In this document: positions 1 to 12,075 of the stretch, one piece after another
How positions within the stretch are numbered: position 1 is the first letter of the stretch
Layout of the letters: the number at the start of each line of letters is the position of its first letter
Source: Ostrinia nubilalis
Lineage: Eukaryota > Arthropoda > Insecta > Lepidoptera > Crambidae
Direction of reading: 5' to 3'
NCBI RefSeq assembly: GCF_963855985.1
Contig: NC_087108.1
Span: 11,240,001-11,304,000 of the forward strand
DNA length: 64,000 bases
Notes under the pieces: generated by a model
What the model was told of the DNA's origin: nothing
Database searches by the model: none
The model's input: the letters and a program-made list of their open reading frames with translations, nothing else
Position numbers and translations under genes: made by a program

Positions 1-37
1 AATTTTCCTATGGTTTTCAACTCGGGGTAGTTCAGGC

Positions 38-372
38 TAGCGATGGGCGATTATTACTAAATTAATCGAATTATTCGAATGGTCTCTATAAATAATCGAA
101 TGTATTCGATAAGCAATCGCAGTGATTCGATTAATCGACGCGTGCGTGCCGTATTACTAACTAATAACATGATTCGTTCGCTGCGGTCCTGTGAGCGCGC
201 GCCGCACGGTAGGTACTATCTACTACAACGAATGAATCGTCGCGTAAAGATAGGTAGGTAAATAGATTTATCATTCGATTTTTTTTCGAATTGCTAAATT
301 GACAATCGAAAGTTCGATTGGTTGATTGTCGATTCATTCGATTATTTTTTTTCGAACAATCGCCCATCGCTA
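38..372. mobile_element. hAT-like MITE with ATTCGAT motif array
   Basis: A 335-bp element with terminal inverted repeats that begin TAGCGATGGGCGATT and end with the complement. It is flanked by a perfect 8-bp duplication, GTTCAGGC, at 30-37 and 373-380. An 8-bp target duplication is typical of hAT transposons. The interior holds many ATTCGAT/ATCGAAT copies in both orientations. It has no credible coding region, so any movement would need a transposase supplied from elsewhere. The short open frames inside it are by-products of the repeat motif. Confidence 0.8.
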
Positions 373-380
373 GTTCAGGC

Positions 381-806
381 CATAGATTTGTGTCAATTGT
401 TTGTGTCCCTAAGTCCGTCTCTGCCTGAAGCCGTGTCCGGGCGTGTCGTGACAGGGAACGGCACTCAGTTGAGTCGGAGATAGCTGATACGGTCACCTTC
501 GGACGGATATACTATGTGACAACCATTATTTTTATACCCTTACGATTTTATAGAAAACCTAGAGTGTTTTTTCTACCTCTAAATTCTATTTTATATGACT
601 GTATCTGCTAGGTGTTTAATGTTTATCAACAAAATACGTTTCGCAAATCACAAAATTAAAACGTAGTGAAGAGATAAGGAAATTGAACACGAATGTTATC
701 TACCTTAACTACAGATCATCTACAATTTCCAACTATCACAAAATTTTCTACGGATTATCTCCATCCGGATCCAGCTTGACCACCAAAATAAAAACCCAAA
801 AGTTTG
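381..806. other. no recognisable feature
   Basis: About 430 bases of AT-rich sequence with no coding signal, repeat family or RNA gene that I recognise. Confidence 0.5.
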
Positions 807-983
807 TTCGTTCGTTTTAGCCAAATGACGTCCCCTGCTGGACAAAGGCCTCCCCCAAGGCTTTCCATAACGACCAGTCCTGCGCTGCCCGTATCCAGGT
901 TCTTCCCGCGACCTTCACCAGATCGTCGGTTCACCTAGTAGGAGGCCTGCCCACGCTACGACTTCCGGCCGTGGTTGTCACTT
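807..983 (-). mobile_element. RTE/BovB-like LINE 3' fragment
   Basis: Read on the minus strand this encodes the familiar C-terminal tail of lepidopteran RTE-type LINEs: GRPPTRW-like text, then a stretch around WKALGEAFVQQWT. It is a 5'-truncated remnant of about 180 bp. Similar pieces occur at 1886-2030, 5885-6142, 20314-20547, 20745-20896 and 63798-63872, and inside the tandem duplication. The family assignment rests on my recognition of the tail, not on a search. Confidence 0.6.
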
Positions 984-1885
984 GAGAAATTTTCTGTCCC
1001 AACGTAATTTATTAATACATCTGTGTCCAAACAAGAATTTTAAATCAGAGACAAATTAATCTGTCATTATACCCGCGAAATCAATCATGAAATGGTGTAG
1101 AGTCGTAATACGAGTTGTGCGAATTAAAATTCTAATGTTACATTTGATTTCTTGATTAAGCTTAACCTTCTCTCATCCCGGGCAGAATCCTTTAGCCTGT
1201 CCCCGGTAATCCCATAAAATATTCAACATTGTAGGTAATAGCAAAGTTTCGGGTTTGCCCCAAACGGGCACCGGGGGATAACGTGACCTCAATAAATCAC
1301 AAAAACACTACTAAGTCCCAGTTATCAAATTCTAAATTATAGTTAAACAAACATAAATTATAGTCATCAAAATTCAACATGTCGATTTGCTACATACTCA
1401 ATTGTAAAAAAAAGCTTGAAATAAAGGACTGGCCCAGCCCACCATTTGTAAACACAATAGGTACTTACTCGTAGATGGACGAAAAACTAAATTATATTTT
1501 GTACCAATTTATCATTCATTATCATCATAATACCCCTCTAATTTACCAGAGGCAATTTTACTTTGAGGACCGAAATGTACTCGTATAAAATAAATATTTT
1601 TTGTAGTTTCCAACAGATGGTTTCAATTACATAATATGTAGGTAGGTATGCGTATCTGTTGTAAAACCTCTTTTGAATGTTTTTCTTTCTATAATCTAAA
1701 ATTTTGTATTTTTTCTGACACAGAACAATTATTCTAATAAACAACTCTGATCTCACATCAAGCTCTTTTATTTTTCATGATAAAATATTTACAACAGTAT
1801 CGTACATGTATTTCAGATTTTTCTAAATTAGGTACCTGCTTATCATTTGTTCGACATTCATTTTCAGGACAACATCCTGTACTGT
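984..1885. other. no recognisable feature
   Basis: About 900 bases of AT-rich intergenic sequence. The only open frame is a 72-codon minus-strand frame of low-complexity composition, which I do not regard as a gene. Confidence 0.5.
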
Positions 1886-2030
1886 AACAAGGTGGACCGA
1901 CGAGCCGACGACCTCATAAAGGAAGGCGCGCTGGGTACCTACAGGCCGCTCGCTACCAACCGGTCATTATGGAAATTATTGGGGGAGGCCTATGTTCAGC
2001 AGTGGATGTCCTGAAATGATGATGAAGATC
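1886..2030 (+). mobile_element. RTE/BovB-like LINE 3' fragment
   Basis: Plus-strand remnant of the LINE C-terminal tail (GGPTS/DDL region through AYVQQWMS), ending in a run of ATGATG triplets just before the next element. It is too short and too mutated to be functional. Confidence 0.6.
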
Positions 2031-2035
2031 CTATA

Positions 2036-3126
2036 CAGGGTGGAATTTTGTAATGCCACCTGGAGGGAAAGTACTCGTAATACTGTAGATAGAAAAATTT
2101 ACTGAAAGAAAACATTCCTTTATTTTTGAAAAGAAAGAGAACTGCATTAAAAGATTTTCGAATTTTTTTAGAAAATTCACTACTATACCTACTTACCATA
2201 CAATTTTCTGCACATACCTAATTAAAATAATTGAAGATTTCATTGTTTTCCTTTCATTTAATTTATCAAGTTTGTTGGAGAGATTTCATCCTTATACTTA
2301 ACCCTAACGATCTTAGATTAATAAAACCTAGATAGATAGTCAGTGCACGAAAGGTGAGGCAGTTTTTAGGGAGCCGGCACGGCTCACCCGTAAACGTCAC
2401 ATAAACTGTCAAAGTGAAAAATTGGTAAACACGTCCGACGAATTTTAATTATAATTAAAACGGTTTGTGCTGTGAAAGGGTGTCTAAAATACATCAGAAA
2501 AACGAAAGAAAGTGACCAGTGTTACATTTCATAAGTAAGTACATACTACAATTCGACGCGTAGTTTGCTTGAATTTGGCTTTCAAAAATTTAATACGGGA
2601 ATGATACCAGTAACAAGAAAATTTATTTCCCAATTGTTCGCCGTACAAATACACTTCCTTTTTTATGAAATCGAGACTTTTAAGTCGATTTATCTTATTG
2701 TTATTAGGTAGGTACTTTGAATTCAATAAATAAGTAAGTACATGATGCGTTTTGTTTTTGTTAATTATAAAATAATTAAAAACGTATTAAAAATTTCCCT
2801 ACTTTCGGGAAAATCGCCTTCACTGTCTACACTCCCCAACAAAATTGACACTAATGACATAAGATTTTTGCCTCACTCTTGACGAAGCGTTTGTATGAAG
2901 ACTATCCATCTAGGTTTTATTAATCTAAGCTAATGATCGATGCAATAAAAATACAGCGTGTAATTTTTAACAGATTTTAGTTGGTTCATTTCCCAGGTGT
3001 GGCAAGCACTTTGAATGCAGTTCTATTTCTTTTCAAAAATAAAGTTATGTTTTATTTGAGAAAAAATTTCTATGTACAATTTTAAGAGTACTTTCCCTCC
3101 AGGTGGCATTACAAAATTCCACCCTG
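2036..3126. mobile_element. CAGGGTG/TATA inverted-repeat element, split by a hAT-like insertion
   Basis: Ends are CAGGGTGGAATTTTGTAATG and its complement, flanked by TATA at 2032-2035 and 3127-3130. The inverted arms run about 100-150 bp (through the GGGAAAGTACTC region) and become imperfect inward. A 618-bp hAT-like element (2312-2929) sits inside. It belongs to the same terminal class as 4531-5670, 30820-31013, 35351-35611 and 38353-38770. It has no coding capacity. Confidence 0.75.
2312..2929. mobile_element. hAT-like non-autonomous element, copy 1
   Basis: A 618-bp element with inverted ends CTTAGATTAATAAAACCTAG and complement. The flanking 8-bp duplications are CTAACGAT and CTAATGAT, with one mismatch. 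It is inserted in the CAGGGTG element at 2036-3126. A second, longer copy lies at 30110-31430 and matches it closely apart from a nested 742-bp foldback. No transposase is visible. The 65-codon minus-strand frame inside is repeated in copy 2 only in part and is probably not coding. Confidence 0.8.
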
Positions 3127-3496
3127 TATACCCATCATAGACATAAAATCAATCACATGTTCGTTGAATGTTAACTTACTCATTGACAGTAATCAACGCA
3201 GAGTCATTAGGTGCGTGTCAACTAACCTTAATAATAATATTGATAACGTTATGTAACGAGTCATTATGATTTGCAAGAAACACATTTTTATTCATGTCAT
3301 TGTTTACTTCTTTACTTTCCATCCAATCTGGGGTGACCACTGAGGTTACTGAGTTTGAGAACAATTAGCTTTCTGACTTTTACGTACCTAATAAAGCTGT
3401 CAAAAGATTACCGCGATACGGATTTGTCATACCTATGTAGCTGATTTTCGTTCATCGTCCAGTAGCATTGCAGCTGAAAATTTTTAGCGCATTCGG

Positions 3497-3712
3497 GGCC
3501 CTGAACAATCCTACTAATATTATAAATGCGAAGGTTTTAATGTCTGGATGTTTGTTACTTTTTCCGCAAAAACTACGGAACGGATTTCGATGAAACTTTA
3601 CAGTAATATGGTTTATAAGTAACCCAGAATAACACATAGGCTATAATTTTATGACGATAATTATGTGACAAACTAAATTTCACGCGGGTGAAGCCGCGGG
3701 CAAAAGCTAGCT
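3497..3712 (+). mobile_element. Helitron-type (Lep1-like) dispersed repeat
   Basis: It begins at CTAATATTATAAATGCGAAG, contains the usual AACGGATTTCGATGAAACTT core, and ends at CGCGGGCAAAAGCTAG. This module is one of the most widespread repeats in Lepidoptera and is usually assigned to non-autonomous Helitrons. I assign it by recognition of the core. Further copies are at 11791-11957 and 58256-58452. Confidence 0.6.
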
Positions 3713-3824
3713 TCACTTTCACCATCAATCCCTAATTTTTAAGTGACCCATATGGTAACACTTATCATATGAATTTTGCTGTCAAAGGGGTCACTTAAAA
3801 ATTAGGGATTGATGGTGAAAACGG
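3713..3824. mobile_element. short palindromic MITE
   Basis: A 112-bp hairpin. The arm reading CACCATCAATCCCTAATTTT is mirrored by AAAATTAGGGATTGATGGTG. A degenerate right half of the same element lies in the intron of the first P450 gene at about 26395-26478. Confidence 0.65.
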
Positions 3825-4530
3825 GCACTAATCCATCTCTTTATACTGAGAAAACAGATGTCTAGATCAAGCTCTTTGGTGCTCGTGCAACAGTGCACTG
3901 ATGTTAAATAATTATGATGTTGTTGTTTGAAGATTTACACGCATGTGCCACACATGTGCACTTACATGACTTGCATGCAACATACGAGTAAGGATGAGTG
4001 GCGTCTTTAGATGAATTACTTATTACAAATCATATTATAATACTTATTTATTTCAAGACTTTATTGCACTGCACACACATAAAAATGTTCCGTACAAAAA
4101 GGCGAGCTTAATGCCATAAGTCTCTACCAGCTGACCTTGAACAAAACAGAGATATTGAGTGGGCGGTGCTAAAAAGCTAAAAAGTTTAGGTACCTACTTA
4201 CTAAACGTTATTTTCTACGGCCTATTCAGCTATTGTCACTAGATTCCCGACGAAGGGGCAGAACTATCCTACCATTACCACGGCAATTGCGAGTTCGTCT
4301 GCCAAACGTGGCGATTATGGCAAAATTCTCCCATCATAATCCAATGGAGGCCAAGCAGTTGACGACATTTATCCCAGGCATTTTTTGCTGTATCGCGTTC
4401 AACTTCATGCAGACACAATCAATTACTCGCCTAGCTACTCTGTTGATATAAAGTCATTCATTTGACTTTCAAAAATTAGGTACATTTACTGATAAAATCC
4501 AAAAATTTAAAACATAGTTATGTTTTTATA
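3825..4530. other. no gene; weak dispersed-repeat sequence
   Basis: No coding signal. The part around 4050-4160 (TTTATTGCACTGCACACACA and onwards) resembles a dispersed lepidopteran repeat on the minus strand, but I cannot name it with confidence. A 72-codon plus-strand frame at 4233-4451 has no features of a known protein. Confidence 0.35.
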
Positions 4531-5670
4531 CAGGGTGATTGGAACTGAACCCGCCAAAGCTAATACGCGTATAGAGGAGATCATTTGCTAATTATTGAAC
4601 CTAACTTTCTATGACTAAAGTTTTATAGTTTAGGAGATACGTAAATTTTTATACTTTTTTCCAAAATTTGACCTAAAAACTGCAATTTTTTTTTCTCGCA
4701 TGATTTTAACCAATTTTTTTATTTGATACTAATATCGAATAAACTTTTAGTCAAATAAAATAAATTTCAGATCCAAATAATGATTGAATAACTAGTTATG
4801 AGCCGCCAAAGTTCAACAAAAGTACAAACCCGATAAAAAATTCAAGTTCGAATTCGATTTAAAAAAAAAAAAAACTAATGGTGATAATGGATTGCCAATA
4901 ATCTTCAAAATATCTTTGCCTTCTCTTCTTTCCAATGATATATCATACGTAGTAATTAGATATTGAAATTTATTAAAAATTCAAAGTTTATGGAAGAAAA
5001 TGGAGTAATAATACGAAAATTATCCATACAAAGTTTCTTCAAACATCTCTAATTTTCTGCTATACTCCTTCTCATAACTACTTTTGTGTTTTTTGAAAAA
5101 TTAATTAAAAAAATAATAATCTCATTATGAGGATAAGAGTTTAAAAAAATTCAAAATCAACTTTGTATGGATAATTTTTGTGTTGTTACTCCATTTTCTC
5201 CCATAAACTTTGAATTTTTGACAAATTTCAATATCTAATTACAACGTGTGATATATCATTGGAAAGAAGAGAAGCTAGAGATATTTTTAAGATTATTGGC
5301 AATCCATTATCGCCATTATTTTTTTTAAAATCGAATTCGAAGTAGAATTTTTTATCGTGGTTTGTACTTTTGTTAGACTTTGGCGGCTCGTAACTAGGTA
5401 TTCAATCATAACATGGATCAGAAATTTATTTTATTTGAATAAATACATATTCGATATTTATATCAAATAAAAAAAACTGTTGAAATCACGCGAGAAAAAA
5501 AATGGAAGCAGTTTTTAGGTCAAATTTCGGAAAAATCTGAAAAAAGTATAAAAATTGACATTATCTCCTAAACTATAAAACTTTAGTCATAGAAAGTAGG
5601 GTTCAATAATTAGCAAATGACCTCCTGTATACGCGTATTAGCTATGGCGGGTTCAGTTCCAGTCACCCTG
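4531..5670. mobile_element. long hairpin CAGGGTG/TATA element
   Basis: A 1140-bp near-perfect palindrome. It starts CAGGGTGATTGGAACTGAAC and ends with the complement (one substitution near the tip), with TATA on both sides (4527-4530 and 5671-5674). The inverted arms extend for most of the element, through the GACCTAAAAACTGC and TTTGAATTTTT tracts. Transcribed, it would fold into a very long double-stranded RNA. It has no coding capacity. Confidence 0.8.
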
Positions 5671-5884
5671 TATAATCTTTAATATTATCGTGATATTGAA
5701 TAATAGGTACCATAATTAAAGTTTGTTCAAAAAAATTCCTTCCTACTTACAAAAATCGTCTATTTCAATATTTTTCCTAAGAATACCTAAACTTACACTT
5801 TAGTACTACATTTATGTAATTATTCTGTTTTTCTACCGACATTCCTAATTTATTTTAATGTGAACAGCTAAGACATAGGACATA

Positions 5885-6142
5885 GCCCGCAGAATCGCTT
5901 AATCAAGTGGCAGTGGGCGGGGCACATAGCTCGCAGAGCTGATGGCCGCTGGAGCAGAAAAGTTCTCGCATGGCGACCACGAGCCGGAAGACGTGTGGGC
6001 AGGCCTCCCACTAGGTGGACCAACGATCTGGCGAAGGTAGCGGGAGGTGCCCGGATGTGGGCAGCGCAGGACCGGTCTTTGTAGAAATCCTTGGGGGATG
6101 CCTTTGTCCAGCAGTGGACGTCATTCTGCTGAAATGCCACAA
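5885..6142 (+). mobile_element. RTE/BovB-like LINE 3' fragment
   Basis: Encodes WAGHIARRADGRW and, further on, GRPPTRWTNDLAKVAGG, the conserved C-terminal tail of RTE-type LINE polymerases, but carries an in-frame stop (at the TAG around 6083). It lies directly upstream of a different LINE that begins at about 6138. The abutting position may be chance. Confidence 0.65.
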
Positions 6143-9100
6143 TGGAAGAGGTACTTAGAAGAGTGTGTAATAGTTCAAAGAAAGTAGTTGTATGTGGAGA
6201 CTTTAATATTAATATAATAGAAGATTCCTCTCTTTCTTCAAATCTTTTAACTTGTTAAATCTTTTCTCTGAACCAACTAGGGTGACTCCAACATCAGCTT
6301 AGACAATATATGTATATTCTGTAACTGCTTAGTGCTTTAGAAATCAATAATAAATTTTGTTAATTCTGATCATTGCGGTCAAATAGCGCCATTTCAACAC
6401 CATTTTGTGCCATCGAGCAAGGAAATAGAATTATAGAGCGTTACATACGTGACAAAATTAAAAACTCTGGCAACAAAATTAAAGCTACTTGGAATTGTAT
6501 TAATAAAGAAACTTGTAGAATTATATCTCGGGATGACATATTCGCATTAAAAAATGATAATAAGAGTATATTAAATGCAATGATAAGGTAGCAAGCGCAT
6601 TCGAAAGTTACTTCTCAATTGTACCAATCATAACAACAAGCAATCTTAATTCATGTTCATATCATGCAATGTCTCTTCTCGAAGGTTGTGTTGATGTTTG
6701 CAATAGCCCATTAAAATTTAGACAAATAGACCCCATAGTTATTATAAAAACTTTCAAAGAACTAAATATAAAAAAGACAGAGGATATAATAATATGGGGC
6801 ATATCAACAGACATAATAAAACCCATCATTCCTCTTATAGCTCCCCATTTAGCTCATATCTTTAATGAATGTATTAACGAAGGTCAGTTCCCTACCCTGA
6901 TAAAACATAGTAAAATCATACCATTATTTAAAGCAGGAGACAAAAGTGACCCATCGAACTTTAGACCTATATCGATACTACCTGCGCTCAGTAAAATATT
7001 CGAAAAAAATATTTTCAATCAACTACTGTCTCATTTTACTTTAATAAACTGTTTCATGAAAAACAATATGGGTTCACAAAAGGGAAAAGTACGACCGATG
7101 CAGGGGTTGCTCTTATCAAACACATTTTCGATGCTTGGCAGGAGAAAAAAGATGCTATTGGTGTATTTTGTGACTTATCGAAGGCGTTTGACTGTGTTGA
7201 TCATCAAACTCTGTTATTTAAGCTAGAACATTATAGCGTATCAGGCAAGGCCTTAAGCCTATTACACTCTTACCTCTCAGACAGATTACAAAAAGTAAAC
7301 ATTCACGGAACTAACTCTTCAGGCGCCCCTCTAAAAATGGGAGTGCCCCAAGGCTCAATACTGGGACCATTGCTCTTTCTGATTTATATAAATGATCTAC
7401 CTTTTTATTCAAAGGACCTTTGTGAGATAGTATTATTTGCTCATGACACTTCTTTAATTTTTAAAACTAACAGGCGTCAGGAAATATTTAATGACGTGAA
7501 TAATGCTCTTTCCAAAGTATTAGACTGGTTTACAACTAATAATTTGCTATTAAACGCAAAAAAAAACTAAATGTTTAAAATGCACTATGCCTAATTAATG
7601 TCAAACAAGTTAACACAAATATTACATTAAATAATGAACGTATAGAACTGATAAACTCTACTGTTTTTCTAGGTATTACTCTAGATTGTAAATTACAATG
7701 GGGCCCCCATATTGCTGCCTAGGCGGGAAAACTTAGTTCAGCTGAAAGATCAGAAACTTGACTGATGTTGAAACAGCAAGGCTTGTATATTTTAGTTATT
7801 TTCATAGTATTATGTCTTATGGTCTTTTACTGTGGGGCTCAGCAGCAGACATAGAATCAATTTTCATTTTACAGAAAAGAGCTGTTCGGGCAATATACGG
7901 TCTTAAACCACGTGACTCGCTTAGAGAAGTTTTTAAAGAAATCAATATATTGACCGTGGCTTCGCAATATATATTTGATAACATTATGTATGTCCGTAAA
8001 CATCTACATTTATTTACTAAGAAAAGCGACGTCCACTCATTTAACACGAGACATAAGAATAAACTTGCTGTTCCATCTTTTAGGTTGCATAAAATAGGTA
8101 ATTCATTCTTGGGGAAATGTATTACCATATTTAACAAAATACCACACAACCTTGTCGAATTGCCAATAAACAAAAAGATACATATAAAAAATACCCTTAT
8201 GTCCAAAGGGTACTACAAGGTTCGAGAATATATTGATGACAAGGATGCGTGGTCAGTTCAGTCTGCACATATCGTCAGTTGCAGGTTCACTTGGGGTAAC
8301 TGACCGAATACAGTTTTTCAGTAGAGCCGTTTAAAGTTTTTTTTCGTCTTAAATCGGACATAACTTTTTTCCTATTTAACCTTTTTTGGATCTGTTTTTA
8401 CAGAAATGCTTAGAATTCTACGCGGTTTTCGATTAAATAAAAAGAATTATCTAATATGTCTTAGTTAAGGAAATAAATTGCAGTTACACCAATGTATTTT
8501 TGTACTTTTGACAGTTACACTAATTTTACACCATACTTTTGGAAAAAACATAGGTCAAATTGGTGTAAGTACTGCCCAAATTAAAATTATTTGATGGATT
8601 TGCTGGGTTTTGTTTACTTAGTTGCTGTATAATTTATGTAAAAGTATTAAAAAATAAGAGAATTCATGAAAAAAATAACATTTTGTCGTTTTCTTTATTT
8701 TTTTTTAAATTTTGTTAGAAGTAACTTTTATTTTATTCATTAAAAAATGTTAAAAAAGCCATGAAAATCAAGAAAATATGTGTATTTAATTTTTTTAAGA
8801 CAGAAATATTGAAATAACTAAAGTATTACTGTGAAACTAAGTAATTTAAATATTTTTTTAAGCTTTGACTTACCAATACCGTATTTAGGTCTACGGGGCA
8901 ACTTAAACTGAAAACAAAATGGATTTAATTTCCCAACTCTTTATAGCAATGTTGAATTAAGGTCATGAGTACTACAACAGTAAAAGTAACAGAGTAACAA
9001 CAGGTTAATGTTAGCAACGCGCAGTGACGCCTATTTGGCTGGATAGTTTGCTCAATTTCAATATTTTTTTTGTTGAGCTAACTTTAACTTCTTTAACTGA

Positions 9101-9652
9101 TACTGCTGGTATAATAATAATGTAATATGCCTTAAAACTTTCTAAATTCCTATTTTATTTAATGTTATAAACCTTAGCAAATCAGTGTAATTGCAAAGTT
9201 TTGCAGCAAAATTTTTACATTATTACAGATACACCAATTCAACCTGGTAAAATTATTACAATGTCAGTTACACCAAAATTATGAAGGAAATCTGAAAAGT
9301 TCACACCTGAAAATGTCCGTGTAATTGTAATTTTTTAAAGCTAGAATTTTTTTACGTATACCATTCGAAAGAGCAGAAAAAACTAAGAAAAACTGTATAT
9401 TTAACTCAAAAACCGTATTTTGTCAGTTACCCCAAGTGAACCTGCAACTGACGATATTTGATGTACTCGAATTTGGTTATTCTTACTGTTAGATAATTCC
9501 TGGCAACTAGTGGTGACTGAGTTTGTTCCGGCGTTTCTTCTCAGCACTTGCCATAATATGTTTGTCTCGAAGCGCTGGTAGGGCCCAAAAGATAAGGAGA
9601 CATGTAAAGTGCCCTATAAGGGCTACCTTTTCTTTTTTTATTATTTTCTATA
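6138..9652 (+). pseudogene. broken CR1/L2-like LINE, 5' part (endonuclease/reverse transcriptase remains)
   Basis: The pieces follow the order of a LINE ORF2. A GDFNI motif of the AP-like endonuclease lies near 6200, a linker around KATWNCINKE at 6480, and RT finger/palm text (PLFKAGDKSDPSNFRPISIL) at 6925-6985. After these come MGVPQGSILGPLLF at 7337, a degenerate catalytic box FAHDTS in place of FADDTS near 7437, and a C-terminal region to a stop near 9493. Several frameshifts and the lost catalytic Asp make it dead. A 1183-bp element (8272-9454) is inserted in the last codons: removing it restores an open frame across the junction. The 3' UTR resumes after the composite element, at 15755-15832. 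Confidence 0.8.
8272..9454. mobile_element. 1.18-kb TA-flanked element with AGTTACACCAA motif array
   Basis: Perfect inverted ends of about 33 bp starting TCGTCAGTTGCAGGTTCACT, flanked by TA at 8270-8271 and 9455-9456, fit a Tc1/mariner-type target choice. The ends contain GGGGTAACTGAC. The body repeats related text in both orientations about seven times (AGTTACACCAA near 8480, 8511 (variant), 8560 (reverse), 9228 and 9262, plus weaker ones near 9183 and 9319). No transposase is encoded. The host LINE reading frame is continuous when the element and one TA are removed, which confirms both ends. Confidence 0.8.
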
Positions 9653-9656
9653 ATAA

Positions 9657-10184
9657 TGAAATGAAACACTCTTGTAGGTTGTTCTAACTTGTATTTCAGC
9701 ACCACTGATTTACACAATTCCGACATTATGACGTCATCTTAATAGTACCTCTTGCTTTGAACGCTCAAATCGAACTGACTGTCCAGCGGCATGCCAGCGA
9801 TAAGGTAACTTCCCCTTCCATGAGTGAAAGTCGACCGGTTCAAAACGACTTATCGACGGCATGCCCCGGAACTAGTCAAATGCAATACTTATTTCATAAT
9901 TAGCTGTTTTTTAATTTTTAAAATACTAAAATGTATACAATAAAAATCTAAAATAATTAAATTAAATAATAAATATGAAATAATTGGATGTAATACACAA
10001 TAAATTCTAAAATCATTCTAATGTCTGCAAAATGCCTAGGAAGTAATCAAATAAAGTATTTTAATTTAATAATGGGTTTTTGGGTTCTTCTAAAATACAA
10101 TAAAAATACTAAAATTGTTGCGATAACTATTTAAAAGTAACCAATAATCGTATAAAATACAATATAAATTCTAAAATCATTACA
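9657..10184. repeat. left 528-bp terminal direct repeat
   Basis: It begins TGAAATGAAACACTCTTG and ends AAAATCATTACA. The second half holds several near-copies of a TACAATA...TCTAAAATCATT unit. It pairs with 15223-15750. Confidence 0.75.
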
Positions 10185-11506
10185 TTCGGCCATCCGACAC
10201 CGTGATGCCTCCCGGCATTCACGTCTAATAAGGATTTATTCTAAAATCATTAATATTACTTTTCAAAACAATGTGGAGCATATATAGTAGAATGATAAAC
10301 AATTCTATGACAACTTGTTAACAAGTGTTTTAACATTAATAATGCATTTTAGAAACTATATTCTTCATATTAAACCAGTAACAAATGTTATCTTGTAGGT
10401 AAGTACTTATACATTTTCGCCTGATCTATATTATTCGTAATGACTTATTTTATAACCAATAACGGATATTTGCATGAAATTTAGATATTAATCGTTTTAC
10501 TTTATAATTTTCTCAAAACTTCTCATATCGAATATGTTGGAAACTTCTCTTTTTAAATCTAAATTTTTATTTCACATAAATACACGTCCATTAAATGTTA
10601 GTACATAATCAATTTAATTACAGTGTATCTTGCCATGACTGCCATGTGAAAGTTAGTAAGTTTATAAGAACATGTCAAAACGTTAATATTATATCCAATT
10701 ATATCCATTTGTAACCGTAATCTGGCAAATAATGAATTATGGTCACGATTTATGATTACACTAAAGGTACTTTCGTCAGAATTATGTATTTCTAAGGCCT
10801 TAACATAATTTTCTTCTCTACAAATTTTCCAAGTTTTTGAAACCAATAGGTACAATTACAGTGTTCTTATATTATGTGTTTCTGAATGTCTGTGATGCTC
10901 AATTTCATCACGATTAGCGCAACATATTTGCCATCTAGCTGTACGTGGGACCACTAAAAATAATTTGGTATCAACCTTACTGTATCTGCTATTTGAAGAA
11001 ATTATGATGTTTGGATGGGTTGTCGTCAGATTCTATGACTAAATTTTGGTATTTGGACTATTCGCGGAACTATTTTTTTTTTCTCTTTTTTTTTAACGTG
11101 GTTCTTAAGGCAGCATAACCGGTAAAAACTTTTAAGTCCTAAAAGATAAATACACCTTTTTTTTAGCACACACACCACAGCTAGTGTCTCCAACTCATGG
11201 AAGTTGTCTTTCATCGACTAAAGTAAGTGACTGCTACAGAACATTAAAGACTTTTCTCTTTATCATCAAGATCTGACCTAAATATGATTTAAGAGTCCTG
11301 AATAATATTGATAAGCAGCTATGGATCAAGTTAGTCATCTATGGATTTCTGAACCCTTTTCCCTTTTGTAATGAGATAAGTGGTAGGTAATGGTGGTATT
11401 TGTACATTATTTTTCATCCTGACATCAAAGACTGCACGTGTACCTACGTCCTATCTCAGTCAGATTTATAGCAATACAATCGCGATAATTTCACAAAAGA
11501 GTATAC

Positions 11507-11741
11507 AGCTTATCTAACTAACCAGAACGTGTCGGAACTAAGTCCGGGCTTAGTCATAATATCAGCTCTATCGAGAGTATCTATAGCTGAGGGGTCTTTT
11601 ACAATTCGATTTACATGACATATTGGACATGCTCCAAAAAGCATTGAAGTAGCTATTAAAACATTTGCTTTAAGTGTTATTGGACTAGGCGACAAATTAC
11701 TAAAAACGATTTCACCTTTGGCGTTGTGAATTAAAAAAAGG
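11507..11741 (-). pseudogene. unrecognised open frame inside the composite element
   Basis: A minus-strand frame of about 78 codons ends at a stop near 11507-11509 and is closed upstream by TAA near 11739. Composition is protein-like rather than low-complexity: it includes GACPICHVNR, a CxxC pair, and ends SDTFWLVR. The only Met is internal, so this may be the end of a captured exon or an old gag-like remnant. I do not recognise a family. Confidence 0.25.
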
Positions 11742-11790
11742 CTCTTTTAAACACCCGGTACTTGGCCCCCAGTTTAATTTATATATTAAT

Positions 11791-11957
11791 ATTATAAATG
11801 CGAAAGTAACTCTGTATACTTTCTTTCACTCTTAAACCACTGAACCGATTTTGATGAAATTTGGCATAGAGATTGAGTCCCGGGGAAGGACATACAAAAC
11901 AAACAACTGTGACAAACAAAATTCCACGCGGGCGAACCCTCGGCGGAAAGCTATTCG
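11791..11957 (+). mobile_element. Helitron-type (Lep1-like) dispersed repeat
   Basis: TTAATATTATAAATGCGAAA start, CCGATTTTGATGAAATTTGG core and an ACGCGGGCGAACCCTCGGCG end, a diverged copy of the module at 3497-3712. It lies inside the 6.1-kb composite, so it was carried in or inserted later. Confidence 0.55.
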
Positions 11958-12019
11958 CATTATAAAATATTAGTTTATCTAAACATCCCCTGTATATATT
12001 TTTTTATCACTTGATAATA

Positions 12020-12075
12020 TAGAACCGCCTAAGGCGGGAATCGAACCCACGGCCTTAAGCTCGCCAGGTGTCAAG
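12020..12075 (-). other. tRNA-like / SINE 3' half
   Basis: On the minus strand the text GTGGGTTCGATTCCCGCC matches a pol III B box and T-arm. The 5' half of a tRNA and a clear A box are missing, so it is a tRNA pseudogene fragment or the head of a decayed SINE, not a working tRNA. Confidence 0.4.

Noticed and set aside
161..496. 111-codon minus-strand open frame
   Set aside because: It is largely generated by the ATTCGAT repeats of the element at 38-372 and shows no known motif.
12020..12075. Functional tRNA gene
   Set aside because: Only the B-box and T-arm half is present. There is no A box or acceptor stem.
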